From the NCBI GenBank assembly GCA_004151065.3, contig NWUY0300029899.1:9033-31002 (forward strand): DNA of 21,970 nt. The letters run 5' to 3'. Below the pieces are notes generated by a model. It was not told where the DNA came from. It saw only the letters and a list, made by a program, of their open reading frames with translations, and made no database searches. A program made the position numbers and the translations under genes. Shown here in pieces: positions 1 through 9,100 of the stretch. Numbering within the stretch: position 1 is the first letter of the stretch; each line of letters opens with the position of its first letter. This stretch comes from Larix sibirica (taxonomy: Eukaryota; Streptophyta; Pinopsida; Pinales; Pinaceae).

Positions 1-107
1 AATTCCATTGTTAATGGTTAATGTTTACATGATATAATTAATGTTTGAAATGGTAAAAAGTGCCCATTACTTATTCACTCCCCCTCTCAGTATTGGTGAA
101 TATTACA

Positions 108-1160
108 TCAAAACGTTTTGGGTGATAGCCCTATGCTCTTTTTTATCACAAAGGGACCAAGCCACAAGTTATCGACCTTTCCATGCTTTCCATGGTTTTC
201 ATGTCTTTTGTCCCACAATAATACTAGACCTCCTTCTGCAAATTCTCTATTCCTTCCCTTTTTGTCAAACAAGGCCTTCATTCTATTATGATATTCCTTG
301 AAACCCTGATATACAATATATCTTTGTTCTTGGAGCTCTATCAATTGGTTTACCCTTATTTTGAATTTATTCGACTTTGCTATTAGGTCTTGTATCATTA
401 TCAGCATTGGTAACTCTAGTTGAATAGGCAGGACCTCTTCTAAGCCATAGACTAGTTGGAAGGGGGCCTTCCCTAAACACCTCTTTGTAGTTTAGAATCC
501 CATGAATTTTGATTTTTAGCAAGGGTACTACTTATGATCTTTATGAAAATTGTGCTCTAGGACTCAGTCTGGTCGTTTCCCTAAGGGTATTAGTTGGAAG
601 AGTGGCTAAGAAAAATATTTAACTGCTGGAAAAAAATATATCATTTTGATGTAACTGAAATATTTAGCGTGATCAACTACTATCTTTTTAGGACAACCAA
701 ACCTACAGAGGATATTTTCTTACAGGAATTTAATGACCACAAGTTCATTGGATTTCTTGGTAGGTATGGATTCTACACATTTGGTGCAATAGTTGTAGTG
801 AGGATCCACTTATGTCGACCACTAGATGGGGGATGAATTTATTCAATAAAATATATACCTCATTGATGGAAATGAGCCTCAAGTTGGATAGGTTTTAGGA
901 GTAAGGATGATAATTTTTTCTTTCTAGAAAAGGTTTGGCAAGGAACACATGCTCTCACAAACTTGTGAACATCTGAGAAAAGAGTAGGTTAGTAGTACAC
1001 AAACCTAAGGATTTTTTTAGAAGCTATCCTTGCAACAAAATTTCCCCCACGGATCCCCATATGCATATGTTTGATTATATCCTCCACTTCACTTTCAAGC
1101 AAGAATTTGAATAAAATGCATTCAATATTTCTCTAATGCAAGTCCCTCCCTACAATATAA
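108..1160 (-). pseudogene. Integrase remnant (zinc, core and C-terminal domains)
   Basis: Integrase inserts the DNA copy into the genome. Near 1100-960 a decayed H2C2 zinc segment reads HMHMGIRGGNFVA. The core (about 870-610) shows CVESIPTKKSNELVVIKFL, then a RFGCPKKIVVDHAKYFS segment, where VDH stands for the usual catalytic T/S-D-N. From 510 the C-terminal half reads KAPFQLVYGLEEVLPIQLE, and the open stretch 407-108 ends with FDKKGRNREF, GGLVLLWDKRHENHGKHG and DNLWLGPFVI. The last piece is the GPY/F module. The stretch 407-108 is the best preserved part of the integrase; the rest needs several frame changes. No chromodomain was recognised between 107 and 1. Confidence 0.8.
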
Positions 1161-1529
1161 TATCTAACAGCTTTGAGTTCCAATGATCTCCTTTGATATT
1201 TGTCTAGTCTTGGAGGATATGATCCCATGGACAATATGTGTACTATATCATGATACTAACTATATTGATGATAACACGTCTTGGAATAATCATTTATTTC
1301 GTTGCTCATATCTCCCTCTTGATCTATGTTCACCATATTAAACCCATTACCTGTAAATTGGCCCCTGCCATTAACTTATCTATATCTTAACCTTTTACCA
1401 ACTTGGTAGTATTAATCATTAAATCAAATTCCTATATTTTAGTGATCAACTTACCCCATATCCCATCTTCTTGGGGACGACATAATATTTATTTGACTTT
1501 GACATATGGGATGAAAGCAATAATTTGAG

Positions 1530-1850
1530 CTAGTAACACATATTCTCTAAGGATTTGAGGGATTTAACCAATGCGTAAGATTTCTTTTCCATTAAATTAT
1601 ATTCCAGTTCCCCATCCCTCAAATCCTTACAAAATAATTCAATTGGATGTTCAAAACCATCATCATTATTTTGCAATAAGACCACAACTATTGTGTGTTC
1701 CGAGGCAAATAGGAAAATCATAAAATAATTTTTGTAATCTGATTTGTTCAATATTGGGGCCTTTCCCAATGCTCTCTTGATTGTAGAAAATGCTCATTTA
1801 GCCTTATCATCCCACCTGATATCTGCATCCTTTTTAACATCTAAGTCATA
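1530..1850 (-). pseudogene. Conventional Ty3/gypsy RNase H remnant (after RT)
   Basis: The open stretch 1769-1530 reads IFLFASEHTIVVVLLQNNDD, then an EHPIELFCKDLRDGELEYN segment, then MEKKSYALVKSLKSLE. This is the family pattern F-x-x-A-S-x-x-x-x-x-x-V-L-L-Q ... F-F-S-K-x-L-x-x-A-E-x-x-Y ... E-x-x-x-x-A-L-V. The usual first Asp (DAS) is replaced by Ala-Ser here (FAS). The C-terminal half is scrambled by frameshifts toward 1400. Its presence shows that the upstream RNase H at 3170-3793 is an additional domain and not a displaced single copy. Confidence 0.78.
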
Positions 1851-1989
1851 ACCTCAAAAACTTTAGGGTTGAATCTCCCCAGAAAATTAATCTTACCAAA
1901 GAAAGATTGCATGGATTTCTTATGTCTGGAGAGAAGGATTGTATTTATGGCCTCCACCCTGTCAGGATTATCCTTTACCCCTCATGTTG

Positions 1990-2760
1990 ATACAATATGG
2001 CCTAAAATTTATCCCTCCTCCATTCCAAAGAAGGATTTGTTGGGATTGAGGGATATCCCAAATTTTCTACACCTCTCAAAAACTTTCCTTAGATGTTGAA
2101 CATGATCTTCGACCCTCTTGGAATAAACTGTTAAATCATCAATGTAAATCACAATAAAATGGTCCTTAATATCAACGAATGTAAATTCCATGGCCTACTG
2201 AAAAAGTAGACCCAACATTTATTCATCCAAAGGGAATTCTATGATAGGAAAAAGTGCCCCAGAATGTGGTCTTCTAAATGTCATCATGATCCATCCTCAC
2301 TTGATTATACCTTGAGAAACCATCCAACATAAATATCCTTTTCGATCCAACTACCTTTTGTAGCATCTGCTCCATTTTGGGAAATGTGTGATTATCTTTT
2401 AAGTATGATATGTTCAAGTTCCTGAGGTCCACACATAACTTGACCTCTCCATTTTTCTTCCTTACTAGGACGATGTTTTCTACCCACTTAGAATACCTAA
2501 TAGGTATAATGATCTTCGTATGAAAACGATTTGTGTGTTCCTTTTCAATGAAGGGGCATATCACATGATTTACTTGCATCTATTTTTGTTTGAAGGGATT
2601 TGAATATTACTTGAGGGGAATCTTATGTTGAAAAATTTTAGGATCATACATCTTCAGGTCCTCATACTTCCATGTAAATACATCCTCAAAATTCTTAAAT
2701 AATTTGGTGTATTGCTCTTTCTTCTTAGCAGACATAGTTTTGGACAACTTAATGATGTTG
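1990..2760 (-). pseudogene. Ty3/gypsy reverse transcriptase remnant
   Basis: This part copies element RNA into DNA. The N-terminal approach reads FKNFEDVFTWKYEDLKMYDP then QHKIPLK (about 2700-2610). The palm follows in 2579-2274 with ENIVLVRKKNGEVKLCVDLR, LKDNHTFPKMEQMLQKVVGS and MLDGFSRYNQV. After a frameshift, a decayed TFWGTFSYHRIPFG segment leads to IVIYIDDLTVYSK (YIDD at 2146-2135, intact), then HVQHLRKVFERCRKFGISLN and a FFGMEEG end. The frame changes at about 2274-2191, so the gene is broken. Ty3/gypsy assignment follows from the LRNLN-type and YIDD contexts and from the downstream RNase H and integrase. Confidence 0.9.
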
Positions 2761-3169
2761 AGATATGAAGAATATCCCAAGTTATATTCTTCAACCTCAT
2801 ACTAATTAGGTTTGATAGTTGGCTTAGATGGGACCTCATTTGAACCAACCAATATTTCTAGTGTGTCCAATCCTTTTGGGATGTAGCTGGTCTTGAGTTG
2901 TATGACCTTTTTCCCTCCTATCATTTCTAGAAATCCTCCTTTTGATTATGCTTTCACATCAAAGTATTCCTCCCCTTGGTATTCTTTTTCCTCCTCTGAA
3001 TCTATGTGCATCTCTGCATTTCCTCCATGAAAATTATAAAATTCTTGATTTGATCATCATCTTGAAATATTTTCCATTGCTTAATATTGTCAGGGATGGA
3101 AGCCCTATAAATCACCTTAATAGAGTAGGAGAGGCGGTTTAAATTTGGGGAAATAAACTCAACTGTTGT

Positions 3170-3793
3170 CATATCCAAATTGTCTACTCTATGATTTAAC
3201 TACCCGGGTATTGCATAGATGTTAATAGATTCAAAGAAATTGTTGAAAATATCCCAAACTGCATGCTTATATTGCTTCATCCTGGGATGACTGGACTAAC
3301 ATTTCTCTTTTATTTGATTTACTATGAGGTTTGAGTCCCCAAAAATATTTATTTTCTTGATTCCAATTTTTCTTGTTGTCTCTAGTCCAAATATCAGTGC
3401 CTCATATTTTGTCACATTATTTGTGTGCACAAAGTTCATTTTGAAAGCATGAGGGTACTCCTTACCCAAGGGAGAATTCGACAACACACCAAGTCCATTC
3501 CCTTCTCTATTGCATACCCCATCAAAGTACATATCCCATATAACCACAAGGTAAATATTATGTTCTTTTGCTACAATCAGGATCTCGGTTTGGATCTGAA
3601 TGGGGGAATGGTGGCCGAGAAAGAAATTTCCTAAGTCATCAATGTTGTATGCATAAAGTTTAAAATGGTTTTCAGGATCATTGATGATAGATGTCATTTT
3701 TGGTCGTCTATATAATCTATTGATCCCCCCCAAATATTGGGATAATAGCATATGATAGATCAATTTAAATGTTCCCCCCAATAGAAGTTCCAT
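3170..3793 (-). pseudogene. Archaeal-type RNase H domain located upstream of RT
   Basis: RNase H degrades the RNA strand of RNA/DNA hybrids during reverse transcription. In the open stretch 3793-3296, residues 89-165 show YFDGVCNREGNGLGV, then TNNVTKYEALIFGLE, then FGDSNLIVNQ: the pattern of the plant RVT_3/archaeal-like family rather than the RNase H fused after RT. Catalytic acids are Asp at 3523-3521, Glu at 3403-3401 and Asp at 3337-3335. After an in-frame TAG (3298-3296) the same frame continues with KQYKHAVWDIF and LNHRVDNL, whose Asp (3184-3182) fits the fourth acid. The domain lies between protease and RT, in frame with the protease. A separate conventional RNase H follows the RT at 1530-1769. 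In Tat-lineage elements a second RNase H is known, but usually sits after RT. Confidence 0.8.
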
Positions 3794-3808
3794 AATGTCT
3801 TGATAGCA

Positions 3809-4129
3809 TCAACCATATGTGGGAGGAATTCCAGCTATAACAATGTCCATCATGGTGTATTCTTGGGGTATTTGAACCATCCCAACTACTGGGTCTTTGT
3901 TTATCCCCATACATTGTACCCTCTTGGAATCAAAAGAAAAAATATCTTTGTAGGGGATTGTAATGTCCAACCCTAACTTTTCCCTAATGGATAAGGGAAT
4001 TAATGAATGAGAGGCATCAGAATCATACAAACAATTGTGGACATGTAGAATTTGGAGCTCCAATGTGTTGTAAAAGGGAGGGGTAAGATTATCTATCCAC
4101 TCATGTAGGTTCATCAACACAACTTTCAA
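3809..4129 (-). pseudogene. Retroviral-type aspartic protease remnant
   Basis: This domain cuts the element polyprotein. The motif LYDSDASHSLIP (residues about 34-45, codon of the catalytic Asp at 4024-4022) corresponds to the D-S/T-G-A-S active site followed by hydrophobic residues. The Gly is Asp here, which should destroy the active-site turn; GGC-to-GAC is a single transition. Downstream IREKLGL and a VGMVQIP-like strand fit the retropepsin fold. The frame closes with TGA at 3811-3809, but reading through it in the same frame continues the protease tail (around LLLGGTFKLIYHMLLSQY) and runs into the RNase H below. Protease and RNase H were therefore one polyprotein. Confidence 0.72.
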
Positions 4130-5164
4130 TGCATCATCTTGTAGGTTTATCAGGTTATCTTGTAAAGGATTCTAATCGCTCAGTATTATCACATTTGATG
4201 ATGAGGTAGCAGGTTTATTTGAGTGTTAGGAATATTTAGATTTGAGGCATGCTTGGCTTATCTAAGACCCAAGTAAGTTTAATTTTGTTTCTTATGAGTA
4301 GGGTGTTTCGGGACTTCAGAGAGAGGCATTAGGATTTTGATTTTACTTAATTCATGCTTTATATCAAAAGTAGGGATTAGAGGACTTATTTCAAAGACTT
4401 GTATGGTTGGAAATGGTCTTATGGGTGCTTGAATAGGCACACTAGGAGTCTTGTTGGGTTCCTACCATTTTACATCTGACTTAATAGGGTCCACGAGCTA
4501 CTTGACATCTGCTTCCTTCAAGGCCGTATACCTCCTTGGTTGTTGTGAGAGACTATTATTTTCCTTTCTATTGTCATTATATTGCATATGGGAGTCATAT
4601 CAAATGAAATTTGGGGCATTAATCCTTGGACTTAGATCATAGTTCTTCCTAATCTCAACCATGATGTTTTTGGTAACCATTTGTAACTAAGTATGAGATA
4701 GGTCCAGTGTGCCTTCTTCTTGGTGGCTAACATCCTTCTCCTAAATGTACTCTTCTTCTCCTATAATGAAGAGGCCTTCAGACCCCAATGAGCTACACTC
4801 AACTTCCAAATCATCAAGATGAAAGAGCATATTCAGATCCAGTGATGGGTAAGGCAATTATTCTTCCATTTGTTCATAATATCCCCCATATCCCTCAATT
4901 GCAGGAGAGACCATATTAGCTTGATCTCTAGGGTACTAAGGAGGTATTGAGTCCTATGGTTTCATTTCTCATTGATATGCAACAAAATGGGACCTTCTAT
5001 ATTGTGGATGACCTCGAATAGGATTATTTTGAGCCTTGGAGGCAGACCCAACAAAATCATGGGAAGATTGTCCTTGCTTGACCTTAGTGGGGTCATTAGC
5101 AATTGAATTAAGGATCTTGGTGTCTTCTTCTAGGTCAATGCATCTTGACCAGAGGAGGATATGT

Positions 5165-5997
5165 TGGTTTCTTTTCCTCTTCTTCATTCTAGGTATTCTC
5201 TACTATCATGTGGGTTTGACATGGTTATCAATGAAACACCAACAAATTTCATGTTTCCCTCCAAATCTCTCGCATCATTAAAGAGAGTTTCTAAGTCAAC
5301 ATACTTTCTTTCTCTCAGGTGAAGGGAAAAATTAGCCTCAAAAGAAGAAGTGTAAGTAAGCATAGCCATAGCTTCCAAAGGGTTGATTGTATCTATGATT
5401 CAGTGGTACAACTTGCAAAATTAGATGGTAAACTCTGGGACAATTTCCCCATTGTTTATTTTTAGAGAGTTGAAATCTATTAGATAATATCTATTATCTT
5501 TATTTATTCCCCATTTCTTTATGAACTTCTCTATGAACTGTACCAAATATTTTATGGAGTTATTGGGCAAGTTTTTGAACCTCTTTTTGGCCTCTCCTTC
5601 TAGTGAGTGTACAAATATCCTAGATAATACATCAACATCCTCAACCATAAAGTTATCGGTACAATCTTGAAAGAAGGTGAGGTGATATTTAATAGTTACA
5701 CCATTCTCTCCATTAAACTTAGGTATCACTTTACGGTATCCTTTTGGTAAGTCTCCAAGTTGGTTTGTCAGGGGTAGAACCAGGGGCTTGAATCTGGATG
5801 CTAACCAAGGGTTTTGAGGGTTCAGGCCTGCCATGATAGGGTTTTTGAATTGGGACATGCGTCTAACTGCAATTGGACATATTAGGATGAGTAGTATGAT
5901 GTACAAAGACTTGCAAGGTAGGGATGATCAATGTTTGAGTAGAGGTGGAATACCTTGGAGAATGGGGCAAATGGGGGCAAGGGTCTTTCTCTCCTAG
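5165..5997. repeat. Direct repeat copy 1 (partner 7121-7950)
   Basis: About 830 bp matches 7121-7950 base for base at a constant offset of about 1955, with substitutions but no indel noticed. It covers the gag C-terminal part, the capsid region and about 90 bp of leader. Confidence 0.9.
5184..5906 (-). pseudogene. Ty3/gypsy gag (capsid) remnant
   Basis: Gag forms the particle shell that packages element RNA. The 161-codon open stretch (5906-5421) contains the Retrotrans_gag pattern: a region around PKFNGENGVTIKYHLTFF, then HSLEGEAKKRFKNLPNNSI, then a KFIKKWG segment, matching the plant family rule L-x-G-x-A-x-x-W/R-F-x-x-L-x-x-x-S-I. After a stop the reading continues in a second stretch (5378-5184) with YTSSFEANFSLHLRERKY, typical of the C-terminal part. 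The family Trp in the A-K-K-W-F position is Arg here but Trp in the second copy (7375-7860). The two copies differ at 17 of 161 residues. The methionine at 5906 is simply the first one in the open stretch; the true start is uncertain. Confidence 0.8.
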
Positions 5998-6239
5998 GGG
6001 AGAATAATATGAATATGGGATTTTGATTTTTCTCGAACAATAAAAAGAGAGAAGGCTACAAGGTAGGTATACCAGCTGTGAATTTAGATGATACGAAAAT
6101 GACAGGATCTAATAACACTTGAATGCATGTGAATCCTTAAATAGTTAACTTTTAAAAAGGATTCAAATATCAAGCTTATGAAAAGTCTTAAAGAACTGAA
6201 AGAATATAAATGAACAAGAGATTCATTTACCATAAAAAT
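5907..6239 (-). other. Untranslated leader between proposed LTR and gag
   Basis: No coding similarity is seen. The interval is purine-rich and AT-rich, with stops in the frames I read. It fits the 5' leader of the Ty3/gypsy element. Its first part, next to gag (5907-5997), is shared with the second gag copy at 7861-7950. Confidence 0.4.
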
Positions 6240-6249
6240 GAAGACACCA
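6240..6249 (-). promoter_or_regulatory. Primer-binding-site-like sequence
   Basis: The minus strand reads TGGTGTCTTC directly after the proposed LTR terminus ...ATCACA. TGG matches the complement of a tRNA 3' CCA end, but I could not assign the rest to a specific tRNA. Confidence 0.22.
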
Positions 6250-6870
6250 TGTGATAATGGAGTTCGTCCCTGATGGACTAGGTCTCTGGGTCCAGCTTCA
6301 ATGATGACCGATCTTATTATTCTTCAACAAAATGCTTGAACAGGTACAAAATGCCTTCTTCAAAACTGCTACAAAGAGACTTAGGCTTCAACAATGAAGT
6401 CCTCTCACTCTCCAAAATCTCCCAAGAGTGGGTAAACACCTCTTACAAATGAGCATAAGCTTAGAAAAATCCTTTACAAAGGCATAATGGCATTACACCA
6501 TTCACTCTCCAAAAACCTTCAATCCTTCAATGCATTTTCCAAAGCCTTCCCATGGAAAATTACATTGTTTATATAGCAAAAAAGTCCATATTTTGTCCCC
6601 AAATTGAGTTGGAATTACAAATATTTGATCCCAATTAATTGGGATAAGATCCATTAAAAAATGGATAAAAATATGGCAAATCTCCATAAAAATACACTTG
6701 GGTTTTAAAAACAAATAACAAATCCAAAAAAAATATAAATATATGGCTTAAAACCCATATATATAAATATGAATTTGTTTAGTTTTGACCCAAAATGGAA
6801 GCGCGCCCTTATTGGGGGTTAAAACCACCCAAAAACTAATTTAAAAGTATTACTATTCGATTCCTAAACA
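6250..6870 (-). repeat. Proposed 5' LTR of the minus-strand Ty3/gypsy element
   Basis: The 621-bp block begins TGTGATAA and ends CCTAAACA on the plus strand, so it has TGT...ACA ends. On the minus strand a TATA-like box lies inside it and its 3' end is followed at once by TGG, the usual first bases of a primer binding site. It sits 344 bp upstream of the first gag codons, a normal leader length. The second LTR is outside the window, so the boundaries cannot be confirmed by pairing. They rest on termini, TATA box and position only. Confidence 0.42.
6568..6577 (-). promoter_or_regulatory. TATA-like box inside the proposed LTR
   Basis: The minus strand reads GCTATATAAA. It lies about 295 bp from the proposed LTR 5' end and 320 bp before the 3' end, a plausible U3/R position for RNA polymerase II transcription of the element. 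In AT-rich DNA such a match can occur by chance. Confidence 0.3.
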
Positions 6871-7115
6871 AGTGGAGTTTGTGGTGCAATGGTTAGGGCA
6901 CTTGGCAATGGAGGAGGAGGTCACGGGTCCAAACCCGCGGACCTCTCCCCATAATACGATTTTATTGGCATGTTGTATTGGCATATGGAGGAGGCTTGGA
7001 CTATGGTTTGTGGTGGAAAATATATGTTGTGGTTTGTTAAGTGTTGGCTCGGCGGTTGGTAGTATGTGTTGGATCCTGGTTCCATAGTATTTGAATACAA
7101 TGCAATACACATGGG
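6871..7115 (+). mobile_element. tRNA-derived SINE candidate
   Basis: The 5' part carries an RNA polymerase III A-box-like TGGTGCAATGG (6882-6892) and a B-box-like GGTCCAAACCC (6926-6936). They are 44 bases apart start to start, exactly the spacing in a tRNA gene. The B box is flanked by the T-arm-like inverted bases CGGG/CCCG. The acceptor ends do not pair, so this is not a working tRNA. An unrelated GT-rich body of about 170 bases follows, as in SINEs, and is cut off by the NN at 7116. No tail can be seen. It begins immediately beside the proposed LTR end. Confidence 0.5.
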
Positions 7116-7117
7116 NN
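7116..7117. other. Assembly gap or ambiguous bases (NN)
   Basis: Two unresolved bases mark the left edge of the second gag copy. Sequence continuity across this point is not demonstrated. Confidence 0.9.
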
Positions 7118-7137
7118 TCGGGTTCTTTTCCTCTTCT

Positions 7138-7860
7138 TCATTCTAGGTATTCTCTACTATCATGTGGGTTTGACATGGTTTTCAATGAAACACCAACAAA
7201 TTTCATGTTTCCCTCCAAATCTCTTGCATCATTAAAGAGAGTTTCTAAGTCAACATACTTTCTTTCTCTCAAGTGAAGGGAAAACTTATCCTCAAAAGAA
7301 GAAGTGTAAGTAAGCATAGTCGTAGCTTCCAAAGGGTTGATCGTATCTATGATTTAGTGGTATAACTTGCAAAATTAGATGGTAAACTCTAGGACAATTT
7401 CCCGATTGTTTATTTTTAGAGAGTTGAAATCTATTAGATAATATCTATTATCTTTATTTACTCCCCATTTCTTTATGAACTTCTCCATGAATTGTACCAA
7501 ATATTTTATGGAGTTATTGGGCAAGTTTTTGAACCACTTTTTGGCCTCTCCTTCTAGTGAGTGTACAAATATCCTAGAGAATACATCAACATCCTCAACC
7601 ATAAAGTTATTGATAGAATCTTGAAAGAAGGTGAGGTGATATTTAATAGTTACACCATTATCTCCATTAAACTTAGGTATCACTTTAAGGTATCCTTCTG
7701 GTAAGTCTCCAAGTTGGTTTGTCAGGGGTAGAACCAGGGGCTTGAATTTGGATGCTAACCAAGGGTTTTGAGGGTTCAGGCCTGCCATGATAGAGTTTTT
7801 GAATTGGGACATGCATCTAACTGCAGTTGGACGTATTAGGATGAGTAGTATGATGTACAA
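7138..7860 (-). pseudogene. Second gag remnant (copy of 5184-5906)
   Basis: This has the same layout as the first gag copy: an open stretch of 161 codons (7860-7375), a stop, then a 64-codon stretch (7332-7138). It keeps the expected Trp in AKKWFKNLPNNSI, so it is closer to the family pattern than the first copy at that site. Elsewhere both share features such as LSLHLRERKY-like and SSF segments. The 161-residue parts differ at 17 positions. It is cut at both ends by Ns, so its parent element cannot be followed. It may be a real second insertion, a local duplication or a misplaced contig. Confidence 0.75.
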
Positions 7861-7946
7861 AGACTTGCAAGGTAGGGATGATAAATGTTTGAGTAGAGGT
7901 GGAATACCTTGGAGAATGGGGCAAATGGGGGCAAGGGTCTTTCTCT

Positions 7947-7947
7947 N
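7947..7947. other. Ambiguous base (N)
   Basis: One unresolved base lies at the right edge of the second gag copy, where similarity to the first copy stops within a few bases. Confidence 0.9.
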
Positions 7948-7950
7948 CTA

Positions 7951-8030
7951 GCTAGAATAACACAGGTGGTGACCATTTCCTGGTGGACTAGCCCTCTAAC
8001 AAACGGCGAACCACCTTTAAAAAAAAAAAA
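7951..8030. other. Short unexplained segment ending in a 12-A run
   Basis: The plus strand ends in an A run at 8019-8030. On the minus strand, 8013-7995 reads GGTTCGCCGTTTGTTAGAG, loosely like the primer-binding leader of some plant Ty3/gypsy elements, so it could be leader of the gag copy beside it. Alternatively the A run could be a retroposon tail. Neither is proven. Confidence 0.2.
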
Positions 8031-8405
8031 GTTTCACTTAGTATTTGGATGGGCGGTAGAGAAGAGACAAACATAGAAATAAAGGTTTTATGAGGTTTAT
8101 TAATATTTGTTACTAATAAAAATATCTTATCATTGCAAGTGTTTAGCGACTTCAAAGTTATTGTGGACTGGATTTGGGGAAGGAAAATCTATAGGGCTCA
8201 TGTTTGGACTATTGGAAACTTAGGATTATCAGTTTGAAAGAATTTTTTCAATTTATCTCTTTTAGGCTTATCTTCAAGCAATTCAATACTGTAGCAGATT
8301 CTCCATCTAAAAAGGCTATTGGACAGGACGCAAAATAGATTCAATTTGAAGTATATATGAATCAAAGTTTGATAGAAAGAGACGCTTTACATTTTTCATA
8401 ATCAA
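8031..8405 (+). pseudogene. RVT_3-type RNase H relic, probably from a LINE
   Basis: The plus strand, in one frame from 8031, reads LSIWMGGREETNIEIKVL, a stop, then LLIFVTNKNILSLQVFSDFK followed by VIVDW. This matches the pattern W-G-x-x-x-x-T-N-x-E-x-x-A-L-x-x-G-L ... L-x-V-x-G-D-S-K-x-V-x-x-W. Here Glu is at 8076-8078 and Asp at 8148-8150; GDS is changed to SDF. A frameshift near 8225 then gives FISFRLIFKQFNTVADSPSK (Asn, then the final Asp of AD-x-x-S-K) and IQFEVYMNQSLIERDALHFS. The upstream part with the first Asp is not seen. The short motifs make the family call likely; the host element type is inferred. Confidence 0.55.
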
Positions 8406-9100
8406 TTTTTTTTTTTGTTTAAGTATGATAAGGGACACTCTATCTTTTAACTTTATAAATTGGTTTTAAACTGTTATAGTTCCTTGGCCTTGAGCTGTAC
8501 AATCCAAGTCTCAGGTTTTGTAAAATTTTAGAATGTTGTAGAAATGAGATCTAGTTGGTTTGAAGAGGGATGAGAAATAAATTATGTTTTGAATTTTTGA
8601 ACTCTGTTGTAGTGAATAAACTTATATGAAAATAGAGAGCTCACTGAATCTAAATAGTACATGTAACTTTGATTCCAAATTTTTGAATAACAAGTTATGG
8701 CTTTTTTCGTGGTGAAAAAAAATCACTTAGTAGGCCCTTAACTTTAACTTAGTTTTTATTAGTGTTTTATTAGCTTCATTAATATAATGCACGAGGCCAA
8801 TCAATGTTTTATTAATTTTATTAGAAGGAGGCTAAAACTTCCACGATTTCACCCCTACGGTGGTTTTTGCCCGGAATTTGGTGAATTGATTGTGTCTAAA
8901 TTCAAAATTTTATGATGTTCAAATCATTTTTTTGAGTACATAAATAGATTCAACACTCTCAGTTACCTCAGAGCACCTGAATTATGCAAGTTTGATAGCT
9001 ATTATTTGAATTTCCAAAAATTCAATGTCGGATTCTCTCCAAAACAAGCTAGAAAAGAGAAAAAAACAGGAGAAAATGTCGAAGGTTTATTCAAGAGTCC
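8406..9100. other. AT-rich interval without a recognised gene
   Basis: No coding pattern was found in the frames I read. Around 8840-8880 the plus strand has CACCCCTACGGTGGTTTTTGCCC, which resembles a segment common in plant Ty1/copia LTRs, but no LTR termini could be set. Long T and A runs occur at 8409-8418 and 8716-8724. Confidence 0.3.

Larger units (their letters stand above)
1..6870 (-). mobile_element. Decayed Ty3/gypsy LTR retrotransposon (5' LTR to integrase)
   Basis: Reading the minus strand from right to left gives a proposed 5' LTR, leader, gag, aspartic protease, archaeal-type RNase H, reverse transcriptase, RNase H, integrase zinc region, core and C-terminal domain. RT-RNH-INT order is the Ty3/gypsy signature (in Ty1/copia the integrase precedes RT). 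The extra RNase H suggests a plant Tat-like or related non-chromovirus lineage, and no chromodomain was seen after the integrase. Every coding part carries stops or frameshifts, so the element is inactive. The 3' LTR should lie beyond position 1. Region 4130-5183 joins gag to protease and is too decayed to name domains; I saw no CCHC zinc knuckle there. Confidence 0.85.
7121..7950. repeat. Direct repeat copy 2 (partner 5165-5997), bounded by N
   Basis: Similarity begins 4 bases after the NN and ends 3 bases after the single N. Coincidence of repeat edges with unresolved bases is the main reason to suspect the assembly here. Confidence 0.88.

Noticed and set aside
41-301. 86-codon plus-strand open stretch
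   Set aside because: It is antisense to the integrase C-terminal domain (minus strand 407-108), which has clear family motifs.
3425-3634. 69-codon plus-strand open stretch
   Set aside because: Shadow of the minus-strand RNase H upstream of RT.
6875-6947. Functional tRNA gene
   Set aside because: A and B boxes are present, but the acceptor and anticodon arms do not pair.
6853-7112. Overlapping open stretches on both strands in the SINE candidate
   Set aside because: Open only because the body is GT-rich; Pol III boxes explain the region better.
7951-8013. Second primer binding site and LTR start
   Set aside because: The match is loose, has no CA end before it, and sits beside an unresolved base; kept only as a remark.
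8820-8900. Ty1/copia LTR
   Set aside because: One short stretch resembles a plant copia LTR, but neither LTR end nor any copia coding region is present.
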